Source: Bacilli bacterium
GTDB lineage: Bacteria; Bacillota_I; Bacilli_A; RF39; UBA660
DNA: 20,297 bases
NCBI GenBank assembly: GCA_016295795.1
Contig: JAEDKN010000016.1
Span: forward strand, 1-20,297
Direction: 5' to 3'
The notes below the pieces were generated by a model. The model was not told where the DNA came from and ran no database searches. It saw nothing but the letters and a program-made list of their open reading frames with translations. Position 1 is the first letter of the stretch. The number at the start of each line of letters is the position of its first letter. Both the position numbers and the translations under genes were made by a program. This document shows, in pieces, positions 6,180-14,294 of the stretch.

Positions 6180-8729
6180 CTAACTACCATCTTTATCTAG
6201 CTCTTTTTTTAATTCATATAGTATATTAAGAGCTTCAATTGGGGTTATTTCTAGCGGATTAATACTCTTAAGTTTTTTCTCTATCTCGTTTTCTTTTTGT
6301 TCTTCTTCTAAAGGTAAAAACAAACTAGTCTGCGTAAAAGGTTGCTTTTTTGCATTTTTATTTTCATAAACATTCAAAATTTCTGTCGCTCTATCTATCA
6401 ATGACTTTGGAAGCTTAGCAAGTGATGCAACATGTATACCATAGCTCTTATCAACAGCTCCCATTTTAATTTTATGCAAGAATGTTATTTTCCCATCTTC
6501 TTCCACAGCGCTTACATGTACGTTTCTTAAATTACGCAAATCCCCTGCAAGAGATGTAAGTTCATGATAATGTGTAGAAAAAAGAGTTTTTGCTTTAATT
6601 TTATCATGAATATATTCTAGAATCGCTTGTGCTAAACTCATTCCATCATAGGTAGCAGTTCCTCTTCCCAATTCATCAAACAATATTAAACTATTTTCTG
6701 TTGCTTCAGTTATGGCCATATTAGCCTCTTTCATTTCAATCATAAAGGTTGAATCTCCACTAACCAAGTCATCGCTTGCACCAATTCTAGTAAAAATTCT
6801 ATCAAATATTGGAATGTTACAACTCTTAGCAGGAACAAAAGACCCCATCTGAGCCATTATTACAATAATAGCAAATTGCCTCATATATGTAGACTTACCT
6901 GCCATATTCGGACCTGTTATAAGAAGAATATTCACATCGTCTTTCATGATTATATCATTTGGTACATAATCAAACTTATTAACCTTTTCAACTACCGGAT
7001 GACGCCCTTCCTTTATTTCTACAGTCTTAGAAAAATTAATATTAGGCTTAACATAATTATTCTCTTCAGCAACTACTGATAATGATATCATCATATCTAC
7101 TTCTGCAATCACTTTAGATATAGCCTGTATTCTTGGAACATACTCCTTTACTTTATCTCTTATATCCATAAAAAGCTTATATTCTAAGTTTATAATTTTT
7201 TCTTCTGCACCCAATATAATATTTTCTTTTTCTTTTAATAATGGAGTAACAAACCTTTCGCAATTAGCTAGAGTTTGACGTCTTTCATAGTTGAATTCCT
7301 CCTTCACCAAAGGAATATTACCTTTACTAACTTCTATATAGTATCCAAATATTTTATTAAAACCAACTTTAAGATTTTTTATACCTGTTCTTTGACGTTC
7401 CTCTTGTTCTAAATTCAAAATAAAGTCTTTAGATCCACTGCTTATACTTCTAAGCTCATCTAATTCATCACTGTAACCTTTCTTTATCAAAGAACCTTCT
7501 TTTATACTTAAAGGAGGAGATTCATTAATTGACTCATCAAGTAAACTATATAATTCTTGTAAAGTTTCAATGTTCTTACCGTAGTTTAGACTTGTAAGAA
7601 TTTCATTTATCCTTGGTAAAGACTTTAATGTTGTTTTTAGTTGTATTAAATCTCTTCCATTTAAATTTCCATAACAAATTCTAGAAGATAATCGTTCTAA
7701 GTCATATACATTGTTTAATACTTCGCGCAATTCTTCCCTTAAAATAAACTCTGTTAATAATGTTTCAATAATCGAGTATCTTCTCTTTATTTCTTTAACA
7801 TCAGTCAAAGGATTTTCTATAGATTCTTTTAAAAATCTTCCACCCATAGCAGTTTTGGTTTTATCCAATAACCACAAAAGAGAGTAAGTCCTTTCTCTTA
7901 ATCTCATAGTCTCAACAAGTTCAAGATTCTTCTTAGTATGAATATCAAATAACAAGTAATTACTTAAATTTATAACCTCAGCTCTTTGAAAATGTGAAAG
8001 ATCTCCTTTTTTTACAGATATTATATAATCTAATAAATGTTTGATAGTAGTAACTAACCTAATGTCAGATATTTCACTATATACATCTTTATATTTGCTT
8101 CCTTCATAAATATTATCGGTAATGGTTATAAGTAGGTGATAATTTTCTCTTAATGTGTTCACTATTTCCCTATCAATCTTACTATTAACTATTATCTCCC
8201 TTATACCGCGATTTATAATTTCAGATATAAGTTTTCCCTTATCATTAGGTATTAATAAACAATAGAAATATCCTGTAGTAATATCTGCATAACTAATACC
8301 ATAACAATATTCAAAATCATAAATATTTCCTATATAGTTACTATCTTTTTCACCTAAATTACTGTCCATAATAGTACCCTTAGTAACTACTTGAATAACA
8401 TCTCTTTCAACCATACCTTTAGTTGTCTTTGGATCAGTAAGTTGTTCACATATTGCAACCTTATATCCCTTTTCTACCAACTTATCTAGATACCCTAAAT
8501 AAGAATGATATGGAATCCCACACATTGGAACTCTTTCTTCAAGTCCTGCATTTTTACCAGTTAATGCAAGTTCTAATTCTCTACTACATAACTCTGCATC
8601 TTCAAAAAACATTTCATAAAAGTCACCTAGTCTAAAAAATATAATAGCATCATTATATTTATCTTTTATATCTAGATATTGCACCATCATTGGACTTAAT
8701 TTTGTTCTATCTACTTCACTACGTTTCAT
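6180..8729 (-). CDS. mutS: DNA mismatch repair protein MutS (MutS1 type)
   Basis: MutS recognises mismatches and small loops as a dimeric ATPase clamp and recruits MutL. At 849 residues it has the full canonical layout: mismatch-binding domain with F37-Y38-E39 (GDFYEMFF), connector, core and lever (about 260-560), then the ABC-type ATPase. Walker A GPNMAGKST is at 606-614, the STFMIEMKE signature is near 660, and Walker B is LILFDELGRG with D685 and E686. A short C-terminal helical domain (IEALNILYELKKEL) ends the protein, which is standard for MutS1. It has no Smr domain and retains FYE, so it is not MutS2. mutL is not in the window. The gene follows rbfA after 71 bp; a TATAAT at 8748-8753 could be a weak internal promoter. 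Confidence 0.97.
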   Translation of the reverse strand: MKRSEVDRTKLSPMMVQYLDIKDKYNDAIIFFRLGDFYEMFFEDAELCSRELELALTGKNAGLEERVPMCGIPYHSYLGYLDKLVEKGYKVAICEQLTDPKTTKGMVERDVIQVVTKGTIMDSNLGEKDSNYIGNIYDFEYCYGISYADITTGYFYCLLIPNDKGKLISEIINRGIREIIVNSKIDREIVNTLRENYHLLITITDNIYEGSKYKDVYSEISDIRLVTTIKHLLDYIISVKKGDLSHFQRAEVINLSNYLLFDIHTKKNLELVETMRLRERTYSLLWLLDKTKTAMGGRFLKESIENPLTDVKEIKRRYSIIETLLTEFILREELREVLNNVYDLERLSSRICYGNLNGRDLIQLKTTLKSLPRINEILTSLNYGKNIETLQELYSLLDESINESPPLSIKEGSLIKKGYSDELDELRSISSGSKDFILNLEQEERQRTGIKNLKVGFNKIFGYYIEVSKGNIPLVKEEFNYERRQTLANCERFVTPLLKEKENIILGAEEKIINLEYKLFMDIRDKVKEYVPRIQAISKVIAEVDMMISLSVVAEENNYVKPNINFSKTVEIKEGRHPVVEKVNKFDYVPNDIIMKDDVNILLITGPNMAGKSTYMRQFAIIVIMAQMGSFVPAKSCNIPIFDRIFTRIGASDDLVSGDSTFMIEMKEANMAITEATENSLILFDELGRGTATYDGMSLAQAILEYIHDKIKAKTLFSTHYHELTSLAGDLRNLRNVHVSAVEEDGKITFLHKIKMGAVDKSYGIHVASLAKLPKSLIDRATEILNVYENKNAKKQPFTQTSLFLPLEEEQKENEIEKKLKSINPLEITPIEALNILYELKKELDKDGS

Positions 8730-8800
8730 ATTACCTAACCCTCTATAATTATAATGCTTTTACATTAAAGTAACTTTAGCTTAATAAATATCTATAATAG

Positions 8801-9145
8801 TTATTTATCTTCATTATTTATTTCTTCAATTATATTTTCAATACGTTTTCCATATTCTATTGATTCATCAAATATAAATGTTAATTCTGGAGTATGTCTA
8901 ATATCTACCCTTTTACTAAGTTCTCCTCTTATAAATGATTTAGCATGATTTAATGCCTTTATAGTCTGTTCTTTCTTAGAAGAATCCAAAACAGTAAAAT
9001 ATACTTTAGCAAAACTTAAATCATTAGTAATCTCACAATCTGTTATAGTTACAAACTTTATATCTTCATCTTTAATTTCTTCCATTAAAATATAACTTAT
9101 TTCTTTTACAAAAGTGCTTTCCAGTCTCTCTATTTTTATGTTCAT
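8801..9145 (-). CDS. rbfA: 30S ribosome-binding factor A
   Basis: RbfA binds the immature 30S subunit near the 16S rRNA 5' helix and assists late maturation and cold adaptation. The 114-residue protein has the KH-like layout of the family. Its N-terminal helix RLESTFVKEISYILMEEIKD, the strand ITDCEITNDLSFAKVYFTVL and the later FIRGELSKRVDIRHTPELTF are hallmark RbfA blocks. GGAGGAA lies 9 nt before the ATG. It follows infB as in most Firmicutes but is cut off from it by a terminator and has its own promoter. ylxP, usually between infB and rbfA in Bacillus, is absent. Confidence 0.95.
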   Translation of the reverse strand: MNIKIERLESTFVKEISYILMEEIKDEDIKFVTITDCEITNDLSFAKVYFTVLDSSKKEQTIKALNHAKSFIRGELSKRVDIRHTPELTFIFDESIEYGKRIENIIEEINNEDK

Positions 9146-9168
9146 AATATCAATTCCTCCGTACGATT

Positions 9169-9177
9169 AGTATACCA
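9169..9177 (-). promoter_or_regulatory. Extended -10 promoter of rbfA-mutS
   Basis: On the minus strand TGG TATACT forms an extended -10 24 nt upstream of the rbfA start. No good -35 is seen 17 nt further up, where there is only a T-rich stretch belonging to the infB terminator. Confidence 0.45.
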
Positions 9178-9192
9178 CAATCGATATGAATT

Positions 9193-9219
9193 AAAAAGAA
9201 AAAACTTATTGTATAAGTT
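9193..9219 (-). terminator. Intrinsic terminator after infB
   Basis: On the minus strand, AACTTAT pairs perfectly with ATAAGTT across a 3-nt loop and is followed by TTTTCTTTTT, starting 1 nt after the infB stop codon. It separates the rimP-infB operon from rbfA. Confidence 0.78.
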
Positions 9220-9220
9220 C

Positions 9221-11362
9221 TTATCTTTTAACCTCATTTAAATCATATGTTTCTATGATATCTCCTTCTTTAATATCTTGATAATTTTCAAGAGTAATAC
9301 CACAATCCATATCTTTTTTTACTTCTTTAACTTGATCTTTTTCTCTTTGTACTGATTTTATGTTACCAGTATATAGTACAATTCCATCTCTAATTAATCT
9401 TGCTTTTGAACCATTTTTTATAACTCCATCTGTAACATGAGAACCAGCAATATTTCCAACTTTAGAAAATTTAAATATTTGTCTGATTTCAGCATGTCCT
9501 GTTATTACTTCTTCATAAACAGGTTCAAGAAGACCCTTCATAGAATTTTCTATATCTTCTATCATCTTGTAGATTATGTCATATAGTTTTATCTCTACAT
9601 TATAATCTTTTGCAAAATCCATAGTTTTAGCACTTGGTCTAACATTAAAACCAATAATTATTGCATTAGATGCATTAGCTAGTGTTATATCGCTTTCTGT
9701 AATAGTTCCAACTCCACCACGTATAACATTAACTTTAACACCTTCTACTTCTATTTTATTTAGACTCTGTTTAATTGCTTCCAAGCTACCATTTACATCA
9801 GTTTTTAAAATTACCGAAATCTCTTTAGCCCCACTTTGAATAGCTCCAAATAAATCATCAAGAGTCATTCCACTTCTATTAGTATCGCTTTCTCTCTTTC
9901 TATTTTTTCTTTGAAGAGCAATTGATTTTGCTTGTTTTTCAGTCTCAAAAGCCATGAACTTATCACCAGCAGATGGCGTTTCGTTAAGACCGGTTACCTC
10001 TACCGGCATAGAAGGTAGAGCTTCTACTATATCTATTCCTTTATCATTTTTTAACGTTCTTACTTTGCCATATGAACTACCAACTACTATAGGATCTCCT
10101 AATCTTAATGTTCCACTTTGCACAAGAAGAGAAACAACTGTACCTATTTTCTTATCAAGGCGAGATTCTATTACAGTACCTGCAGCATATCTTGAAGGAT
10201 TAGCCTTTAAATCATTCATTTCGCTAACTAACAAAATATTTTCCAAAAGAGAATCTATTCCTTCTTTTGTTTTAGCAGATATTTTATTAACTAAAATATC
10301 TCCTCCCCATTCTTCAGGAGTCAATCCATTTTCTACCAACTCTGTCATTATTTTATCTACATTTGCATTTGGCTTATCAATCTTATTTATCGCTACAATT
10401 ATAGGAACTTTAGCAGCTTTAGCATGATCTATTGCCTCTTTTGTTTGTGGCATAACACCATCATCAGCCGCAACAATTATTACTACTATATCTGTTATAC
10501 TAGCTCCACGCGCTCTCATTTCAGTAAATGCTTCATGCCCTGGAGTATCTATGAATGTTATCTTTTTTCCATTTAATTCCACTTGATATGCACCAATAGC
10601 TTGAGTAATTCCTCCTGCTTCGCCACTTACTACATCCGTTTGCCTAATAGCATCTAAAAGTGAAGTTTTACCATGGTCAACATGCCCCATTATTGTTATA
10701 ACTGGTGGTCGTGGCATTAAATCTTTTTCATCTTCTACTAAGTCATAATTTTCAAAATTACTTATATCTACATTTTCCTCATTTTTCAAAACTTTATCAT
10801 AATCAATAACTAAAAGCTCCGCAATATCATAACTCAAAGGATAATTAACATTAGCCATAATGCCAAGCTTCATTAATTTTTTAATTAAATCAAGTGGATT
10901 AACATTTAATAAATTAGATAGATCTGTCACTGTCATATTAGTTTTATATACTATGACATTATCATCTTGATTCTCATTTGATTGTAGTTTTTCGCGATGC
11001 TTATACATCTCTTTTCTCATAGATTTAAAGTTGTTTTTATTATTTTCCTTCATATCTACTCTAGTCTTAACTTTTTCTTTCTTTCTATGATTATCTATAT
11101 CTATTTTCTCATCACTAATGATCTTTTCTACCTTTTCATCAAGTTCATAATCATATTCATCAGTATCAACTTCATTATAATTATCTTCATCATCAGAGAT
11201 TATATAATCTTCCATTTGTTGTATCTCATTATCTAAAAGAGTAATGTCATCATCAGAAAGAATTGTTTCTTCATTTTCAATAGAAATATCTAATCTTTTA
11301 CAAAGTTCCATTATTTCTTCTTTTGTTTTATTTACATCAAGAGCATATTCTAATATATTCAT
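9221..11362 (-). CDS. infB: Translation initiation factor IF-2
   Basis: IF-2 is the GTPase that places initiator tRNA on the 30S subunit and promotes 50S joining. From the ATG at 11362 it is 713 residues. An N-terminal helix (NKTKEEIMELCKRLDIS) is followed by a strongly acidic linker (about residues 30-88) and then a basic Lys/Arg-rich segment. The conserved IF-2N domain lies at about 139-190. The G domain follows, with G1 GHVDHGKTS at 226-234, then DTPGHEAF and NKID, then beta-barrel domains II and III and the fMet-tRNA-binding domain. A GTG 12 bases upstream belongs to the Shine-Dalgarno GAGGTG. It is the last gene of the rimP operon, 27 nt after the deaminase gene. In Bacillus the upstream neighbour would be ylxQ. 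Confidence 0.96.
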   Translation of the reverse strand: MNILEYALDVNKTKEEIMELCKRLDISIENEETILSDDDITLLDNEIQQMEDYIISDDEDNYNEVDTDEYDYELDEKVEKIISDEKIDIDNHRKKEKVKTRVDMKENNKNNFKSMRKEMYKHREKLQSNENQDDNVIVYKTNMTVTDLSNLLNVNPLDLIKKLMKLGIMANVNYPLSYDIAELLVIDYDKVLKNEENVDISNFENYDLVEDEKDLMPRPPVITIMGHVDHGKTSLLDAIRQTDVVSGEAGGITQAIGAYQVELNGKKITFIDTPGHEAFTEMRARGASITDIVVIIVAADDGVMPQTKEAIDHAKAAKVPIIVAINKIDKPNANVDKIMTELVENGLTPEEWGGDILVNKISAKTKEGIDSLLENILLVSEMNDLKANPSRYAAGTVIESRLDKKIGTVVSLLVQSGTLRLGDPIVVGSSYGKVRTLKNDKGIDIVEALPSMPVEVTGLNETPSAGDKFMAFETEKQAKSIALQRKNRKRESDTNRSGMTLDDLFGAIQSGAKEISVILKTDVNGSLEAIKQSLNKIEVEGVKVNVIRGGVGTITESDITLANASNAIIIGFNVRPSAKTMDFAKDYNVEIKLYDIIYKMIEDIENSMKGLLEPVYEEVITGHAEIRQIFKFSKVGNIAGSHVTDGVIKNGSKARLIRDGIVLYTGNIKSVQREKDQVKEVKKDMDCGITLENYQDIKEGDIIETYDLNEVKR

Positions 11363-11389
11363 ACAATCTTGCACCTCTTTTCTTTATTT

Positions 11390-11869
11390 TTACAAGTTTA
11401 GTATCACTTTTTTCCCACTTACCTTATATTGTCTATATTTTACACCACAGGCATCAAGCATTCTTTTAGATGCGATTACAGAATCTGTATCTTTATATTT
11501 ATCTTGCATATATATAATTTCTTTTATTCCCGATTGAATAATAGCTTTAGCACATTCATTACAAGGAAATAATGCAACATAGATTTTGCAACCATTAACA
11601 GGAGCCGGTGAATTAAGAATAGCATTTAACTCTCCATGACAAACATATGCATATTTTGTGTTTAGAAAATCTCCTTCTCTACACCAATTCATACATTTAT
11701 CATCATCATATCCTATAGGCGCGCCATTATATCCAACGGATATTATTTTATTATCATTATTAACAATACAAGCTCCAACTTGAGTAGAAGGATCTTTGCT
11801 CCTTTGAGCAGATAATAATGCTATTCCCATAAAATATTCATCCCAATTAATATAGTCTTCTCTTTTCAT
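11390..11869 (-). CDS. Deoxycytidylate (dCMP) deaminase, DCTD type
   Basis: This zinc enzyme deaminates dCMP to dUMP, feeding thymidylate synthesis. The 159-residue protein shows the deaminase core. Zinc ligands are H78, C103 and C106 (CHGELNAIL and LFPCNECAK) and the catalytic glutamate is E80. The usual HAE motif reads HGE here. The opening (DEYFMGIALLSAQRSKDP, then TQVGACIVN) and YVALFPCNECAK closely resemble the dCMP deaminases of animals as I remember them and of some Clostridia, rather than short cytidine deaminases. Bacillus ComEB belongs to the same broad family. It is inserted between ylxR (7 nt gap) and infB (27 nt gap), where ylxQ normally sits, so it should be transcribed with the translation operon. 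Confidence 0.9.
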   Translation of the reverse strand: MKREDYINWDEYFMGIALLSAQRSKDPSTQVGACIVNNDNKIISVGYNGAPIGYDDDKCMNWCREGDFLNTKYAYVCHGELNAILNSPAPVNGCKIYVALFPCNECAKAIIQSGIKEIIYMQDKYKDTDSVIASKRMLDACGVKYRQYKVSGKKVILNL

Positions 11870-11876
11870 ATTATTC

Positions 11877-12137
11877 CTACTTTACATAATTTTTTAAATC
11901 TTCAAAAATTTGATCAGGGACTTCTACTTCTAGTTGTCTATTCAAAGCCTTAGTTTGTTTTGCTTTTTCAAAAACCAAAAGGTCTTTTTTCAAATAAGCT
12001 CCTCTTCCATTAGCTTTCCCAGATTCATCTATTATAATATTTCCTTCTGGTGTTCTGACTATCCTCAATAGTTCTCTTTTTGGCAATTTTTCTTTCGTAA
12101 CTATACAAGTCCTAAGTGGTATCTTTTTTGTTTTCAT
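11877..12137 (-). CDS. rnpM: YlxR/RnpM family RNA-binding protein
   Basis: An 86-residue basic protein of the DUF448/YlxR family. The characteristic blocks are present: PLRTCIVTKEKLPKRELLRIVR, a short beta segment with IIIDESGKANGRGAYL, and a C-terminal helix. The Bacillus protein (YlxR, renamed RnpM) has been reported to bind and modulate RNase P RNA. AAGGAGG lies 5 nt before the ATG, and the gene starts 9 nt after nusA. The nusA-ylxR neighbourhood is near-universal in Firmicutes; what is unusual is the dCMP deaminase gene downstream. Confidence 0.93.
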   Translation of the reverse strand: MKTKKIPLRTCIVTKEKLPKRELLRIVRTPEGNIIIDESGKANGRGAYLKKDLLVFEKAKQTKALNRQLEVEVPDQIFEDLKNYVK

Positions 12138-12146
12138 ATTGCCTCC

Positions 12147-13220
12147 TTAATCTTTGAAGTTAATTCCCATTTCACTTGCTTGTTCTTTATTTTTTATATC
12201 TATTTTATAATGAGTCAATTTAGAAGCAAGACGCGCATTAAGTCCTTTTTTACCTATTGCAAGAGAAAAATTATCTCCATCGGCAACTACTATCGCTTCT
12301 TGTTTTTTAGGATCAGTTATTATTACATGTAGATCCTTTGCAGGAGATAATGCGTTTGCGATAAATACAGCAGGATCTTTGTCATATTTAACCACATCTA
12401 TTTTTTCTCCATTTACTTCTGTTAAAATTCTAGCAATACGGTTACCTTTTTCTCCTATACAAGCACCAATTGGATCGATATTAGAGTACTCAGAATAAAC
12501 AGCAACTTTACTCCTTACTCCAGCCTCCCTTGCTACGCTATATAAAAGAACTGTTCCATCAGACAACTCAGGTATTTCAAGTTCAAATAATCTTTTTAAG
12601 AAACCGAAATGAGTTCTAGATAAAAGAATAAATAAATTTTTTCCGCTATTATCTACTTTGCTTACATATACTTTTATTTGTTTTCCCATTTCTATTTTCT
12701 CTCCTGGAATACATTCTTTCTTTGGCAAAATACCATTTGTTCTTCCAAGATCTATAAAATAATTATCAACATCTTCCAAAGCTACTGTACCAACTAACAA
12801 TTCATCTTGCTTATCTCCAAATTCTTCCATAATAGCATTACGTTCTGCCTCTCTCATCTTTTGTACTATCACTTGCTTAGCTGTAGAAGCTGCAACTCTA
12901 CCAAAATCTTTTGGAGTTACTTCTGTGTCAATAGTATCTCCAACATTTAATGTTTTGTTTATCTTTCTAGCTTCACTCAAAGTTATTTCAGTATCAGCAT
13001 CAGGATCCTCTGCATCATCATCTACTACAGTCAAATAAGAATATACCTTAATATCTCCAGTATTCCTATCTATAAATATCTTTGAATTAGTTAAAGAATC
13101 AAAATTCTTTTTATAAGCAGTCGCAAGTGCAAGCTCCATAGCTTCAAATACTAACTCACGATCTATTTTCTTTTCTTTTACAATTGTATCAACAGCTTTT
13201 ATAAATTCTTTGCTATTCAC
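12147..13220 (-). CDS. nusA: Transcription termination/antitermination factor NusA
   Basis: NusA binds RNA polymerase at the exit channel and modulates pausing, intrinsic termination and antitermination. From the GTG at 13220 the protein is 357 residues. It has the N-terminal polymerase-binding domain (KEFIKAVDTIVKEKKIDREL, like Bacillus NusA), an S1 domain near 130-200, and two KH domains, with GACIGEKGNRIARI in KH1 and FSLAIGKKGLNARLA in KH2. It ends after KH2 without acidic repeats, as in other Gram-positive NusA. The frame opens at 13247, but AAAGGAGATGG ends 4 nt before the GTG at 13220 and sets the start. It overlaps rimP by 8 bp, indicating translational coupling. Confidence 0.95.
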   Translation of the reverse strand: MNSKEFIKAVDTIVKEKKIDRELVFEAMELALATAYKKNFDSLTNSKIFIDRNTGDIKVYSYLTVVDDDAEDPDADTEITLSEARKINKTLNVGDTIDTEVTPKDFGRVAASTAKQVIVQKMREAERNAIMEEFGDKQDELLVGTVALEDVDNYFIDLGRTNGILPKKECIPGEKIEMGKQIKVYVSKVDNSGKNLFILLSRTHFGFLKRLFELEIPELSDGTVLLYSVAREAGVRSKVAVYSEYSNIDPIGACIGEKGNRIARILTEVNGEKIDVVKYDKDPAVFIANALSPAKDLHVIITDPKKQEAIVVADGDNFSLAIGKKGLNARLASKLTHYKIDIKNKEQASEMGINFKD

Positions 13221-13470
13221 TTTTACCATCTCCTTTACTTTTAGCATAGATATCTAAGATATAAGCTTCATCAATTATATTAGCATTATCTAATATAGGA
13301 TTGATAATTCTAGTAGCTTGTACAACAACATTAATAGGAATGATTTCATCAGCATCCAAGACTATATGAACAAACTTATTATTTCCTTCCTTATCTTCAT
13401 AAACATCATCAATCCAAACGCCTAATTTTTCTAACTTGTCTCCTATTAATTTTATAATTTTCTCTTTCAA
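13213..13470 (-). CDS. rimP: RimP-like ribosome maturation factor, N-terminal domain only
   Basis: RimP binds free 30S subunits and helps uS12 and neighbouring proteins to join. Position before nusA and the segment GVWIDDVYEDKEGNNKFVHIVLD, followed by an amphipathic helix and ILDNANIIDEAYILDI, match the N-terminal alpha/beta domain of RimP. Only 85 residues are present against the usual 140-160. The C-terminal SH3-like domain is missing, and the expected LDVSSPG junction is replaced by LDIYAKSKGDGKSE before the stop, which overlaps nusA. No downstream frame could hold the missing half. It starts at TTG 13470 with AAAGGAGTGAT 4 nt upstream. It is the first gene of the operon, preceded by a leader hairpin and promoter. 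Confidence 0.75.
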   Translation of the reverse strand: MKEKIIKLIGDKLEKLGVWIDDVYEDKEGNNKFVHIVLDADEIIPINVVVQATRIINPILDNANIIDEAYILDIYAKSKGDGKSE

Positions 13471-13493
13471 ATTATCACTCCTTTACAAATATA

Positions 13494-13519
13494 AAGAGCA
13501 GGACCCAAGCCCCACTCTT
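13494..13519 (-). promoter_or_regulatory. rimP leader hairpin (possible attenuator)
   Basis: On the minus strand AAGAG...CTCTT closes a 10-bp stem with G-T wobbles and GG/CC pairs around a 6-nt loop, followed by TTTATATTT, between promoter and rimP. This stretch is much richer in G and C than its surroundings. Many Firmicutes carry a hairpin with an AAGAGTGGG arm just before rimP, which was proposed to be an attenuator; assignment to that family is from memory. Confidence 0.5.
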
Positions 13520-13532
13520 CGTTGCTAAATAC

Positions 13533-13560
13533 ATTATAACATAAATTTACTATTTTACAA
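13533..13560 (-). promoter_or_regulatory. Promoter of the rimP-nusA-infB operon
   Basis: On the minus strand, TTGTAA and TATAAT are separated by 16 nt, with an extended -10 TGT. The leader hairpin begins 13 nt downstream of the -10. Confidence 0.7.
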
Positions 13561-13694
13561 CATTAAATTTTTCATTATGTTTTTTATTTTTTCCTTTTCT
13601 CTTTCTTTTCACATAAATAATATTCTAGAACTTTCTTCAAAACTTCCTCATAAGATAAATTATATTTTTCAGCTTCATCTGTTATGAAAAAAAA

Positions 13695-14294
13695 TTACTT
13701 ACTATCCTTATAATTCTGTCTTTGCAATTTTAATATTTCATCTCTAAGTTTTTTTGTTGAGTCTTCTATTTTATCATTTTTATTTGCTATAATTGGTTGT
13801 CCAAAGCGAACAATTAAATTTTTACTTCTAAATTTATAATCTCCATTAACCGCAAATGGTATTATAGGACATCCTACCTCCTTTGCCATCTTAACTGCAC
13901 CATTTTTAAATGGAAGCAATTCTTCTTCTGTTCTATTTCTAGTTCCTTCAGGAAAAAGACCCACCGCACTCTTACTTTTCAAATAATCTATAGCTTCTTT
14001 TTTCGCAACACCATCATGAGCTTGTCTATCTACTTTGATACAACCTACCAATTTGAAAAAATATTTAGTTCTGCCCTCAAAATACTCCTTCTTGCTCATC
14101 CAATGAATAGTTCTTGAAGTCGATGCTATAACTGGAAATTGATCCATAAAATGGCGATGATTTCCACAAAAAATTACAGGTCCATCTTTAAAAATTACGT
14201 TTTTATTTATAATTTTAAGGTTAAAATACCATTTAAATAATGGAGAACCAATAAATCTCAAAAATTGATACATTACGGGATTTTTTCTACTCAT
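13695..14294 (-). CDS. 1-acyl-glycerol-3-phosphate acyltransferase family protein (PlsC-like), second copy
   Basis: PlsC-type enzymes transfer an acyl chain to the sn-2 hydroxyl of lysophosphatidate or related lysolipids at the membrane face. The 199-residue protein has the catalytic HX4D motif at H46-D51 (GNHRHFMDQ) and the substrate-binding FPEGTRNRT at 114-122, followed by IIPFAVNGDY. There is no clear transmembrane segment beyond a hydrophobic N-terminus. It is the last gene of the plsC-ligase-plsC operon; its ATG overlaps the ligase stop by 8 bp. The family alone does not fix the substrate; glycolipid or lysophospholipid acylation is equally possible. The frame continues in a coding-like manner for 36 codons after its TAA. 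Confidence 0.87.
   Translation of the reverse strand: MSRKNPVMYQFLRFIGSPLFKWYFNLKIINKNVIFKDGPVIFCGNHRHFMDQFPVIASTSRTIHWMSKKEYFEGRTKYFFKLVGCIKVDRQAHDGVAKKEAIDYLKSKSAVGLFPEGTRNRTEEELLPFKNGAVKMAKEVGCPIIPFAVNGDYKFRSKNLIVRFGQPIIANKNDKIEDSTKKLRDEILKLQRQNYKDSK

Noticed and set aside
9954..10427. 157-codon plus-strand frame inside infB
   Set aside because: It is the antisense shadow of a well-conserved IF-2 G domain, has no ribosome binding site and no family resemblance.
13600..13680. Small ORF starting at an ATG inside the plsC downstream region on the minus strand
   Set aside because: It is only about 13 codons with no ribosome binding site; the in-frame continuation of plsC is the more coding-like frame and is reported instead.
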